Part shown: piece by piece, positions 40,075 through 48,333 of the stretch
How the letters are laid out: every line of letters starts with the position of its first letter
Numbering within the stretch: the stretch's first letter is position 1
From: CAZYJR01 sp964647905
GTDB taxonomy: Bacteria; Desulfobacterota; DSM-4660; Desulfatiglandales; HGW-15
Reading direction: 5' to 3'
DNA length: 64,000 nucleotides
Assembly (NCBI GenBank): GCA_964647905.1
Contig: CAZYJR010000006.1
Span: forward strand, 1 to 64,000
Position numbers and translations under genes: made by a program
The notes under the pieces: generated by a model
What the model was told of the DNA's origin: nothing
Seen by the model: the letters and a program-made list of their open reading frames with translations, nothing else
The model's database searches: none

Positions 40075-41988
40075 TTAAACATTTTCGTATGTTACCGCTA
40101 CTGTTTCCGAAGCGGCTTGTTTTTTCTTCCACTGTAAGGTTGTGATCAAGGCGGTCAAGATGAGGCCTAGAAAAAAGAGAACCTGACTGCCCAGAATAAA
40201 ATATAAAAACAAATCAAGTCCTGCGAAAATGGCCAGTAGCCTTTCCCAATATCTCAACTGGTCCTTGAAATAGCCGACAAATGCCACCTCGAGGATGAAA
40301 AGACAGAAAACAGCCGCGACAAGACCTTGGATAGCCGTGATAGGGTCCTTGGGCTGCAAGATAAGAAACGGACAATAAATAAACATAAATGGAATAAGAA
40401 ACCCACCTATAGCCGCTTTTGTCGCCTCAATGGCCGAAAGAATATACGGGGCTTCAGCCAGCCGAGCCGCGATAAGGGCGACAACAGCCACTGGAGGTGT
40501 CAAAAAGGCAAACACTGCAAAATACATAGTAAAAAAATGAGCCTGCTCGAAGGTGACCCCTATTTCCATAAGTGCAGGGGCAGCGAACATAGAGACGATG
40601 AAATAGGCCGTTAAAGAAGGGCCCCCGCACCCCATGACAACACAGATGACCGCGATGATGACCAGACCCAGGAAGAGGTACCCGCCGCTCCAAGCCTCAA
40701 TACCCGAGGAAAGCTTTACCCCGAGTCCACTCATGGTGACCGTGGCCATGATGAGCCCGACACAGGCGGCAGACGCCCCGATTCCTGCACCGGCACGCGC
40801 TCCCCTGGCCATTCCAAGGATGATTTGACCAATTGAGGGGCGTTCTTTGCCCAGAAAAGAGACCATAATTGTGCTGATAATGGCCCAAAAAGCCACAAAC
40901 ATTACACTATAGCCTTTTATTAGTAGCACTAAAATTACAATAAAAGGCGTTATAAAGGAGGGCAATGAGAAAAGAAGATCCTTTTTGTTGATCTTTTCTT
41001 CCTCAATTCCTTTTATTTGAAGCTGGCACGCCCTGAAATAGACATAAAGCCCGGCGGCCCAGAAATAGAGCAGGGCCGGGATGAGCGCCATAGTAATGAT
41101 AGTAATATAGGGGATACCGGTAATGCCCGCCATGCCGAAGGCCACTATCCCCATGATGGGTGGCATGATCTGCCCACCGTTCGAAGCCGCCGCCTCGATT
41201 GCCGCTGCATGGTGAGGTCTGTAACCCACTTTCTTCATAAGCGGGATTGTAAAGGATCCGGTGATGGCCACATTTGCGGCGGCACTTCCTGTAATGGAAC
41301 CAACAAGGGAGCTGCTCACAACGGACATCATGCCGGGCCCGCCCTGCACCCTCCCGGCCACCAGCCGGGCCAGAAGCATAAAGAACTTGGTTCCTCCAAG
41401 TGCCTGGAGCAGAGCCCCGAACAGAACAAAGAGAAAGATGTAATTTGCCGATGTCGGGAGGACCACCCCGAAGATCCCGTTTTGCAAGCCGATTCCCAAA
41501 TTGGCGATGGTCTGGTCAAAATCCATGCTCTGGCAGGTAAAAGGCTCAGGAAAATGCCGCCCCACATAGGGGTATAAGACCACGAGCAAGGTGAGCACGG
41601 GCAGAACCCACCCAAAATCCCTTCGGGTCGCTTCCAAGGCAAGGAAAACCAATATAACACCTACTATTAGATCCAATTCAGTATTAAAATAGGCTCTATT
41701 TTCTAATTGTTCCCATAATATCTGTATATAAAGAGCAACAAAAAGTGACAAAGAGGCCAGCACAAAAGCAAACAGCTTTGAGGATCTATTTTTTGAGGCA
41801 GCGAAATCTCCCAAGTACACAAGGAGTAAACAAAAGCCAAGATGCGTGTTCAGATGGGCTTTGACGGGTTGCAGATAGACCTGGGTGGCAGCCATGTGAT
41901 AAACCGACATGGCCACTCCTGAAATGACAACAGCCAAATAGCATGGGTTCTTCCGTATCTCATTTAGAAGTGCGCCCATAGTGTACAT
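40075..41988 (-). CDS. TRAP transporter fused permease (DctQM, TAXI type)
   Basis: The start at ATG 41988 (MYTMGALLNEIRKN; 637 residues) is preferred over a TTG 18 codons earlier. The protein has about 16-18 hydrophobic segments: a short DctQ-like part, then the DctM core with GALLQALGGTKFFMLLARLV and GSITGSAAANVAITGSFTIP near 245-265, and the GQIMPPIMGIVAFGMAGITG block that is diagnostic of TAXI-type fused permeases. Together with the binding protein at 42113 it imports an organic anion using an ion gradient. It lies between its binding protein and the flavoprotein genes, so the imported compound is probably their substrate. Confidence 0.9.
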   Translation of the reverse strand: MYTMGALLNEIRKNPCYLAVVISGVAMSVYHMAATQVYLQPVKAHLNTHLGFCLLLVYLGDFAASKNRSSKLFAFVLASLSLFVALYIQILWEQLENRAYFNTELDLIVGVILVFLALEATRRDFGWVLPVLTLLVVLYPYVGRHFPEPFTCQSMDFDQTIANLGIGLQNGIFGVVLPTSANYIFLFVLFGALLQALGGTKFFMLLARLVAGRVQGGPGMMSVVSSSLVGSITGSAAANVAITGSFTIPLMKKVGYRPHHAAAIEAAASNGGQIMPPIMGIVAFGMAGITGIPYITIITMALIPALLYFWAAGLYVYFRACQLQIKGIEEEKINKKDLLFSLPSFITPFIVILVLLIKGYSVMFVAFWAIISTIMVSFLGKERPSIGQIILGMARGARAGAGIGASAACVGLIMATVTMSGLGVKLSSGIEAWSGGYLFLGLVIIAVICVVMGCGGPSLTAYFIVSMFAAPALMEIGVTFEQAHFFTMYFAVFAFLTPPVAVVALIAARLAEAPYILSAIEATKAAIGGFLIPFMFIYCPFLILQPKDPITAIQGLVAAVFCLFILEVAFVGYFKDQLRYWERLLAIFAGLDLFLYFILGSQVLFFLGLILTALITTLQWKKKQAASETVAVTYENV

Positions 41989-42112
41989 GCCCCACTTGTT
42001 CCGAGCTCTTGGTCCTGAGGGCAGGGGACGTGGGCATCCCAAGTACCGGCTCCGAGATGCCGACTCGGAGGCTCTTCCGGTTGTCCACCTGAACCCTCAG
42101 TGTCTTTTGCCT

Positions 42113-43171
42113 CTATTTGTCGAATCCGGTAATCTTGACTCCTTTTTCCTTGTAGAATTCTACAGCCGCCGGATGGTATCCCTCCGGGGGGATGCTCAAG
42201 GAAGCCATGGATTCCTTGGTAAAGACCGCTCCCATGGGGGTGTATTCCTTGAATTTTTCCGCGTTCTCATAAGCAACCCGCAGGATCTCTGTAACCACTC
42301 GGTCGGGCATGCTCACGTGAGCTGCAAACCCCAGTGGTTTGATAAGGATGTTACAGGGATCCTCCTGTTTGGGCCCCAACATTTTCGGTGGCAGTTCGAC
42401 CATTGCCAAGGGATGGCCTGTCTTCCCCTTGAATGCATTGACCGCATCCGGGTCCATGGAGAGAAAGTAAGTATCCTTGGTGGCCACCAATTCCGCTTGA
42501 AATGGACTGTTCACGAAGACATTGGGCAGGTCCTTCAGGACATGACCCGTATAGATGACATCGACCAAGCCGTCTCTCAGGGCATCCGCTGAAGCCTTGC
42601 CTGAGGCGTATTGGAATCTGAGGCTGTCTATATTGACGCCCGCCTCCTTGAGAATACCGTTATAGGTTATTTGACGGCCCTTTCCCTTGCTGGAATCAAA
42701 AATCACCCTTTTCCCTTCCAGTTCTTTGAGAGTGTCGATCTCCGGATCCAGTGTGCAGAGGCCGTTTCCGGCAATACCAAGGAGAGAGACAAAACGGAAT
42801 TCGTCATAGTTGAACGGAAAACCTTTGTACGGACCTATCTGCTGTTTCGCCTCCCAGATATCCCAGGTGCTATTAAAGAAAAGGTAGTTGGTCCTCTTTT
42901 CCGGTTTGGTGACCAGCAGCTTCATATGCTCAGCAGGACCCCTGCCCTCCATCGCAATAGCCTTCAACCAATCGCTGTTCTTATTGATCTGTTCCGCCAA
43001 GGCTACACCCATAATGTAAGAGGCAAAGCCTGTAGGGAGTGTAGAGATGGAAATTTCATAGGGCTCTTGGGCTTCAACCCTGTCCGGAAGCGTTCCCATA
43101 AAGACTGAAGCGCCAAATAGAGCTAAAACACACAGACAAAGCAATGGAAGCGATCTTTCTTTTGATTTCAT
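42113..43171 (-). CDS. TAXI-family TRAP substrate-binding protein
   Basis: The protein has 352 residues with a signal peptide (SLPLLCLCVLALFGASVFMG near 7-26, cleaved near VEA-QEPY). The TAXI family pattern shows in ISISTLPTGFASYIMGVALA near 40 and in GKRVIFDSSKGKGRQITYNG near 165. It should bind the substrate in the periplasm and hand it to the fused permease. It is the first structural gene of the group. The 196-base gap behind it (43172-43367) holds its promoter region, in which I see no clear TGGT-N3-ACCA site. Confidence 0.88.
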   Translation of the reverse strand: MKSKERSLPLLCLCVLALFGASVFMGTLPDRVEAQEPYEISISTLPTGFASYIMGVALAEQINKNSDWLKAIAMEGRGPAEHMKLLVTKPEKRTNYLFFNSTWDIWEAKQQIGPYKGFPFNYDEFRFVSLLGIAGNGLCTLDPEIDTLKELEGKRVIFDSSKGKGRQITYNGILKEAGVNIDSLRFQYASGKASADALRDGLVDVIYTGHVLKDLPNVFVNSPFQAELVATKDTYFLSMDPDAVNAFKGKTGHPLAMVELPPKMLGPKQEDPCNILIKPLGFAAHVSMPDRVVTEILRVAYENAEKFKEYTPMGAVFTKESMASLSIPPEGYHPAAVEFYKEKGVKITGFDK

Positions 43172-43367
43172 TGGCCCTCCTCCTTATTTTAAGGTTTTCA
43201 CCGGATCGACCGGCCGTCTTACCGGGGATGGCGGCCGGCCAAAACACACTTCTCGAACGGCATTTTCAAACCGCGTGTAGTCCTGGTGGGAACCCATGGG
43301 ACCTACTGCGGTCAAAGACCTCGGATCGAGCACAAGTGTAAAATGTTACGGTTTACGATGAATTTAG

Positions 43368-44135
43368 TTACTGCTGACAGACCAAAGAAGAACATTTCGG
43401 ATTCCGAGCTTGAATCGCCATCCCTATATAGTCAATATATTCCCGTATTAAGGTTTGGGCTAGGCGGATATCCTTCTCCCTAATCGCTTGATGGATATTC
43501 CTAAAGGATCGTACAGCTCTTTTCCGGACATCTTCGGGAGGAGTCCAGGTCTTGAGGAGGGGGCGGCTCAGGGCCCATTCAAAAATGGCTCTCATGAACA
43601 TCAGGAAAGCGGGATTATGGGAGGCTTCTGCGATAAGGAGGTGAAAACGCAGCATTTTGGAAACAAATTCGGGATCGAGTCGACCTTGGCCGACATTCTT
43701 TTCAAGCCCGGAGACATGGCTGTTAATGCGCTCGAGGTCTTCATCATCGCAGTGAATGATCGCGGATTCAATGGTTGCACACTCCAGGGCGATTCTCGCC
43801 TCGGTAATCTGCTCACTGGTGAGTCCTTCAAGGATGAAACTGTCCTTGATGATGGAAGCGACGGCCCCCCAACTTTTGGATCCTACGAAGGAACCTCCTC
43901 CGCTGCCCTTTTTGATGCTAATGAGTCCTTTGCTTTCCAAGGTGCGCAGGGCCTCCCGGATGGTCAGCCTACCGACATTGAACTGCTCCGCCAACCGGCG
44001 CTCGGAGGGAAGTCGCTCTCCGGGTTTCAGCCTTCTGGTCAGAATGACTGATTTGATGCGATCAGCCACTTCATCAAAGGCTCGAGTTGGAACATAAGGA
44101 GTGAAAAGTTCCTGATTTTTCATATGAGATGCCAT
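43368..44135 (-). CDS. GntR/FadR-family transcriptional regulator
   Basis: The protein has 255 residues. The N-terminal winged helix (LKPGERLPSERRLAEQFNVG then RLTIREALRTLESKGLI, about 36-72) is of the GntR type. The C-terminal all-helical FCD domain has the metal-binding Asp/His set (VSKMLRFHLLIAEASHNPAF near 165-184). FadR-type proteins bind an organic acid and release a TGGT-N3-ACCA operator. A perfect copy of that site lies 7 bases upstream of the start (44142-44156). The regulator is next to the TAXI operon in the same orientation and is its probable controller. Confidence 0.9.
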   Translation of the reverse strand: MASHMKNQELFTPYVPTRAFDEVADRIKSVILTRRLKPGERLPSERRLAEQFNVGRLTIREALRTLESKGLISIKKGSGGGSFVGSKSWGAVASIIKDSFILEGLTSEQITEARIALECATIESAIIHCDDEDLERINSHVSGLEKNVGQGRLDPEFVSKMLRFHLLIAEASHNPAFLMFMRAIFEWALSRPLLKTWTPPEDVRKRAVRSFRNIHQAIREKDIRLAQTLIREYIDYIGMAIQARNPKCSSLVCQQ

Positions 44136-44141
44136 ATGTTG

Positions 44142-44156
44142 AATGGTATGACCATT
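44142..44156. promoter_or_regulatory. FadR/PdhR-type operator AATGGT-N3-ACCATT
   Basis: AATGGT-ATG-ACCATT is a perfect 15-bp inverted repeat and matches the TGGT-N3-ACCA core known for FadR-family regulators. It sits right at the start of the GntR gene, so autoregulation by blocking transcription or initiation is likely. Confidence 0.7.
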
Positions 44157-44203
44157 TTTATTCTAATGGGCCTCCTCTGTCAAGAAAAACTTATACGGGG
44201 TTG

Positions 44204-44300
44204 GGGTCGGGCCGCGCCAACAGGCCGGAATGAGGTGAATATTGACTGTTTCGACCCCTTATTTTCGACCTATACGGCTCTTTTCAGGGGCCGAAAGGCC
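44204..44300. repeat. Dispersed repeat A, copy 2
   Basis: This is the longest well-aligned copy of repeat A (compare 34491-34590). It begins GGTCGGGCCGCGCC and contains GGCCGGAATGAGGTGAATAT and CCTATACGG. It lies between the GntR gene and adenine deaminase. Confidence 0.65.
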
Positions 44301-44398
44301 CTCATCGGGGGAAGGGGGGTGAATCAGGTATGGCGGCCCTGAAAAGGAGCACTGAGAGCGTCCAAGAGGCACTTGATCAGGGGGAAGGAGGTTCTGTG

Positions 44399-46141
44399 AT
44401 GTTCGTTGCAGGGTTGATCGAGGCGGCAGGCGGGAGGAGGCCCGTGGATCTCCTAATCACAGACGCCAGGGTGGTGGATGTATTCTCCGGGGAGATCGTC
44501 AAGGGCCATGTGGCGGTCTTCGAGGGGCGGATCGCGGGGATCGGGGACTACGAGGCGGTGGAGACCGTATCGGCGGGGGGCTGCTATGTTGCGCCGGGGT
44601 TCATCGACGCCCATATCCACATCGAGAGCTCCATGGTGAAAGTCTCGGCACTGGCGAGGGAGCTGGTCCCGAGGGGCACCACGACCGTGGTGGCCGATCC
44701 CCATGAGATCGCGAACGTGCTGGGATCAGAGGGCATATCCTACATGCTGGCCGAGGCCGAGGGGCAGCCGATGAACGTATTCTTCATGCTGCCCTCGTGC
44801 GTGCCGGCCACGGATAGGGAGACGGCGGGGGCGGTGTTGGACGCCGGGACGCTCGAGCCTTTCTGGGCGAACGAGCGCGTGCTCGGCCTGGGCGAGATGA
44901 TGAACTTCCCCGGGGTGCTGGCCGGGGCACCCGGGGTGCTGGATAAGATCCGTGCCGCCGTGGAGCGGGGGATGCCTGTTGACGGGCACGCACCGGGGCT
45001 CTCGGGGAAGGGTCTGGCCGCCTACGCGGCGGCCGGAATCGGGAGCGACCACGAGTGCGTAACGGCCCGGGAGGCCATGGAAAAGCTCGGGGCCGGGATG
45101 CATGTAATGATCAGGGAGGCCACGGGCGCGAAGAATCTGGAGGCGCTCCTACCGGCCCTCAATGAGAGGACCGCCGGGAGGATGATGTGGTGCACGGACG
45201 ACCGGCACCCGGCAGACATCCTCGGGCAGGGGCATCTCGACTTCATCATGAGAGAGGCGGTGAGGGCCGGCCTGGACCCGGTCACCGCGGTGAGGATGGG
45301 GACCATCAACCCGGCCGGGTATTTCGGCCTGCGGGAGCTGGGGGTGCTAGCTCCGGGGAGAAGGGCCGACCTGGTGGTGATGAAGGACCTGGAGCGCTTC
45401 CGGGCGAGGGAGGTCTACTGCGCTGGGCGTTTGGCCGCAAAGGACGGAGAGGCCGTGCCGGAGCTTTTAAGGGGGGCGGGAGGAGCGACGTGCCCGCCTG
45501 CCATGAACGTGGGCGGAGGGGGGCCGGACTTCCGGGTGAAGGCCGCAGGCGGATCGTTGAGGGTCATAGAGGTGGTGCCCGGTCAGATCATAACCAGGGC
45601 GCGCGCGGAGAGGGCCAAGGCGGAGGGGGGCGAGGCGGTCCCGGACGTGGATCGGGACATCCTCAAGCTCGCCGTGGTGGAGAGGCACAAGGCCACCGGG
45701 AACGTCGGGGTGGGATTCGTATCCGGCTTCGGGCTGAGATCAGGGGCCCTGGCCGGGAGCGTGGCCCACGACTCTCACAATATCATCGCGGTGGGTGTAT
45801 CGGACGAGGAGATAAGGGCGGCGGTGGAGGCGGTGATCCGCATGGGCGGCGGACTGGCGGTGGTATCGGGCGGGGAGGCGGCCGCCGCCCTTCCCCTTCC
45901 CATAGCCGGGCTGATGAGCGATCTTTCGCTCCGGGAGGCGGCCCGAAGGATCGAGGAGCTCAACCGGGCGGCGGCCGAGCTGGGCTCGAGGCTCGCCGAT
46001 CCGTTCATGACCCTCTCCTTCCTGGCCCTCCCCGTGATCCCTGAGCTCAGGCTCACCGACCTCGGGCTCTTTGACGCCGTTCGGTTCGAGCAGGTGCCGC
46101 TCTTCTTCTCGGGGTCGGGCCCCGCCGACCGGCGGAAATAA
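44399..46141 (+). CDS. ade: Adenine deaminase
   Basis: The start at ATG 44399 has GGAAGGAGG eight bases upstream and gives 580 residues, the usual length; an in-frame ATG at 44330 lies inside or next to repeat A and lacks such a site. Metal ligands are in FIDAHIHIESSMVK near 68-81, DGHAPGLSG near 197, and the WCTDDRHPADI block near 262. The late ADE region (VGVGFVSGFGLRSGALAGSV) binds adenine. It converts adenine to hypoxanthine in purine salvage. Repeat A overlaps its last codons (SGSGPADRRK), so the C-terminal tail may be repeat-derived. Confidence 0.92.
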   Translation: MFVAGLIEAAGGRRPVDLLITDARVVDVFSGEIVKGHVAVFEGRIAGIGDYEAVETVSAGGCYVAPGFIDAHIHIESSMVKVSALARELVPRGTTTVVADPHEIANVLGSEGISYMLAEAEGQPMNVFFMLPSCVPATDRETAGAVLDAGTLEPFWANERVLGLGEMMNFPGVLAGAPGVLDKIRAAVERGMPVDGHAPGLSGKGLAAYAAAGIGSDHECVTAREAMEKLGAGMHVMIREATGAKNLEALLPALNERTAGRMMWCTDDRHPADILGQGHLDFIMREAVRAGLDPVTAVRMGTINPAGYFGLRELGVLAPGRRADLVVMKDLERFRAREVYCAGRLAAKDGEAVPELLRGAGGATCPPAMNVGGGGPDFRVKAAGGSLRVIEVVPGQIITRARAERAKAEGGEAVPDVDRDILKLAVVERHKATGNVGVGFVSGFGLRSGALAGSVAHDSHNIIAVGVSDEEIRAAVEAVIRMGGGLAVVSGGEAAAALPLPIAGLMSDLSLREAARRIEELNRAAAELGSRLADPFMTLSFLALPVIPELRLTDLGLFDAVRFEQVPLFFSGSGPADRRK

Positions 46142-46155
46142 GGTAAATATTGCCC
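46111..46155. repeat. Dispersed repeat A, copy 3 (partial)
   Basis: GGGGTCGGGCCCCGCC, then GGCGGAAATAAGGTAAATAT match the first half of repeat A. It spans the stop codon of adenine deaminase and is followed directly by repeat B copy 2. Confidence 0.5.
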
Positions 46156-46179
46156 GGTTGCCGTGCAGGAGAGCCGGGG

Positions 46180-46286
46180 ATCCCGCAAATACCCGCTCGA
46201 CCATTGATACCGAGGCTCCATTAGGGGCTCCGGTTTGGTGTGGGATATCTTCAGCATATGTCATTGGTTGGGCGGGTCAAGGGTAA
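46180..46286. repeat. Dispersed repeat B, copy 2
   Basis: This is the second copy of the 107-base repeat at 35402 and is in the same orientation. Together with repeat A copy 3 it fills most of the 210-base gap between adenine deaminase and the ABC permease genes. Confidence 0.7.
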
Positions 46287-46351
46287 TCGCGGGGGGCCTG
46301 TCTCCACCAGGAGGTGGTCGCCGAAGGAGCGGATGTGCGGTAAAGGGGTTT

Positions 46352-47092
46352 TCAGACCGCTACGTACAGCCGCTCCACCTGTGCAAGGAACCGGTCGGCC
46401 AATAGGGCCAGAAGGGCCGCCGGCACGGCGCCCTCGAGGATGAAGGCCGTATTGCCCTGGACCAGACCGGCCACGATGGGCGAGCCGAGGCCGCCTGCGC
46501 CGATTACCGCTCCCACCATGGCGGTTCCGATGTTGATGATTACGGATATCCGGATGCCGGCGATGATGAGCCGGGCCGCAAGGGGTATCTCGACCATGAA
46601 AAGCGCCTGGCGGCGGCTCATACCCATGCCGTAGGCGGCATTGAGGATCTCGGGCGAAACCGCGTCGAGGCCCGCTATGGTGTTCCGCACCACCGGCAGG
46701 ATGCCATAGAGGAAAAGGGCCATCACCGTGGGAAGGAACCCGAAACCCATTAGCGGCACGGCCAAGGCCAGGACCGCCACGGGCGGGAAGGTCTGGCCGA
46801 AAGAGGTGACCGCGGCCACGATGGGAAGGAACTCACGGCCCCCGGGTCGCGTCACCCATACGCCCAGCGGAACGGAGAGCATGATGGTGAGTCCGCTGGA
46901 GACACCGACCAACCAGAGGTGCTCCAAGACCAGGGTCAGGATGTCGGAGCGCGGGTGGACTACCTGCGACTCGGACGGAAACAGGACCCGGAGCGCCGTC
47001 TCCCACCACGGCGTATTGGCCGCCAGCACGAAGAACGCGGCCGTGAGGAAACCAAGCGTTATCCAGTCGGCGGCCCGAGAATTCTTCTTCAC
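46352..47092 (-). CDS. Betaine/choline-type ABC transporter permease (OpuB/ProW family)
   Basis: The protein has 246 residues with five to six membrane segments. The cytoplasmic coupling loop (AAYGMGMSRRQALFMVEIPL near 152-171) and VIGAGGLGSPIVAGL near 205 are typical of OpuBB/OpuBD and OsmW/Y permeases. It lies 40 bases after the longer permease at 47133 and is the last gene of the group. A binding protein is present at 48334, but no ATPase of the OpuBA type is found in the window. Confidence 0.87.
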   Translation of the reverse strand: MKKNSRAADWITLGFLTAAFFVLAANTPWWETALRVLFPSESQVVHPRSDILTLVLEHLWLVGVSSGLTIMLSVPLGVWVTRPGGREFLPIVAAVTSFGQTFPPVAVLALAVPLMGFGFLPTVMALFLYGILPVVRNTIAGLDAVSPEILNAAYGMGMSRRQALFMVEIPLAARLIIAGIRISVIINIGTAMVGAVIGAGGLGSPIVAGLVQGNTAFILEGAVPAALLALLADRFLAQVERLYVAV

Positions 47093-47132
47093 GCCCCGCC
47101 TCCGCCCATAGGAGGAAATGCACTTTCCATGG

Positions 47133-48302
47133 TCAAGAAAGCCCTTTTGGTGTGGCCAGGGTCACGCACCACCGCATCAGCGTGTCCACGACAAGCGCCA
47201 GGAACATGATCGGAATCGTGCCCAGGATGATCAGGTCGGCCGCCGCCTGGCCCAGACCCTGGAAGATGAACCACCCCAGGCCCCCGGCTCCGATCAGCGC
47301 CGCCACGGCCGTGAGACCCACGGATTGCACCGAGGCGGTGCGGATGCCTTCCAGGACCAGGGGGGCGGCAAGCGGGGCCTCGATCCTGCAAAGCACCTGG
47401 AGCCGGCTCATACCCATGCCCCTTCCGGCATCGACGACGCCCGTTTCGACGTTTTTGAGGCCGGCGTAAGTGTTTCGCACAATGGGGAGCAGAGAGTAAA
47501 TCACAAGGGCGATGACCGCAGGGGCGTCACCCACGCCCCTGACTCCCAGCTCCCGGAGGAACGGGTACGCAAAGGAGAGCGCGGAGAGCGGCGCGATCAG
47601 CAGGCCGAAGAGCGCCAGGCTCGGGACGGTCTGGGCGGTATTGGCGAAGAGGAAGACCGGTCTTTCCACGGCCCGGCTGCGCGCCGCCCACACCCCCAGG
47701 GAGACGCCGAGCAATGCGCCTATCCCCACGCTGAGGCCTACCAGAAAGACGTGATGGAAGAACTCCCGTATGAACCTTTCTTCTCTTCCGGCGAACTCGA
47801 CCAGCACGGAGATATCCCGCAGCCAGCCGGTTGCAAGCAGCAGGATGCAGGCCGCCGCACCGGACCAAGAAACGCAGTGCAACAGAAGGCGGGAGGCCTT
47901 GAGCCGCTCCTTGGCGGCGAAGATGGTTATGTAGCTCGCAGCGATGGTCAGCCAGAAGCCGGCGCCCGGCGAGAGCCGGGCCGCAGGGGGCTCGTGGCTG
48001 AGCAGGAGCCGAGCCGCGAGCCCGCTCAGAAAGAAGGCCAGGAACAGGACCACGTTCGTAGTCGCGCCGTAGAAAAGCGCCGCACCCCGCTTCTTACCGA
48101 AAAACGCGGCTGCGAGGCAGCCGAGCCACAGGAGGAGAACGGCGGCCTGGACGGGCCAGCCCAAGGCGTCGTGCAGATGGAGGCCCTCGCCGCTGACGAT
48201 CCGGTTCTCTCTGAGGGTCCACCAGGTTATGAGCGAGGAGGGAGCGCCGAGTATGACGCCGGTAAGGGCCACGCGGTCGACGTTCCTTAATCGGTCGATC
48301 AT
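47133..48302 (-). CDS. Betaine/choline-type ABC permease with extra N-terminal membrane domain
   Basis: The protein has 389 residues. The C-terminal 210 residues are a full OpuB/ProW-type permease (DAGRGMGMSRLQVLCRIEAP near 282-301; AALIGAGGLGWFIFQGLGQA). The first 180 residues add four to five further hydrophobic segments not seen in classic OpuBB, as in OsmF-type (YehY) permeases. It lies 31 bases after the binding protein. With the second permease it would form a heterodimeric channel for an osmolyte such as glycine betaine. Confidence 0.86.
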   Translation of the reverse strand: MIDRLRNVDRVALTGVILGAPSSLITWWTLRENRIVSGEGLHLHDALGWPVQAAVLLLWLGCLAAAFFGKKRGAALFYGATTNVVLFLAFFLSGLAARLLLSHEPPAARLSPGAGFWLTIAASYITIFAAKERLKASRLLLHCVSWSGAAACILLLATGWLRDISVLVEFAGREERFIREFFHHVFLVGLSVGIGALLGVSLGVWAARSRAVERPVFLFANTAQTVPSLALFGLLIAPLSALSFAYPFLRELGVRGVGDAPAVIALVIYSLLPIVRNTYAGLKNVETGVVDAGRGMGMSRLQVLCRIEAPLAAPLVLEGIRTASVQSVGLTAVAALIGAGGLGWFIFQGLGQAAADLIILGTIPIMFLALVVDTLMRWCVTLATPKGLS

Positions 48303-48333
48303 AGATGCATGCGAGCCGGGTGGAGCCGGCCCC

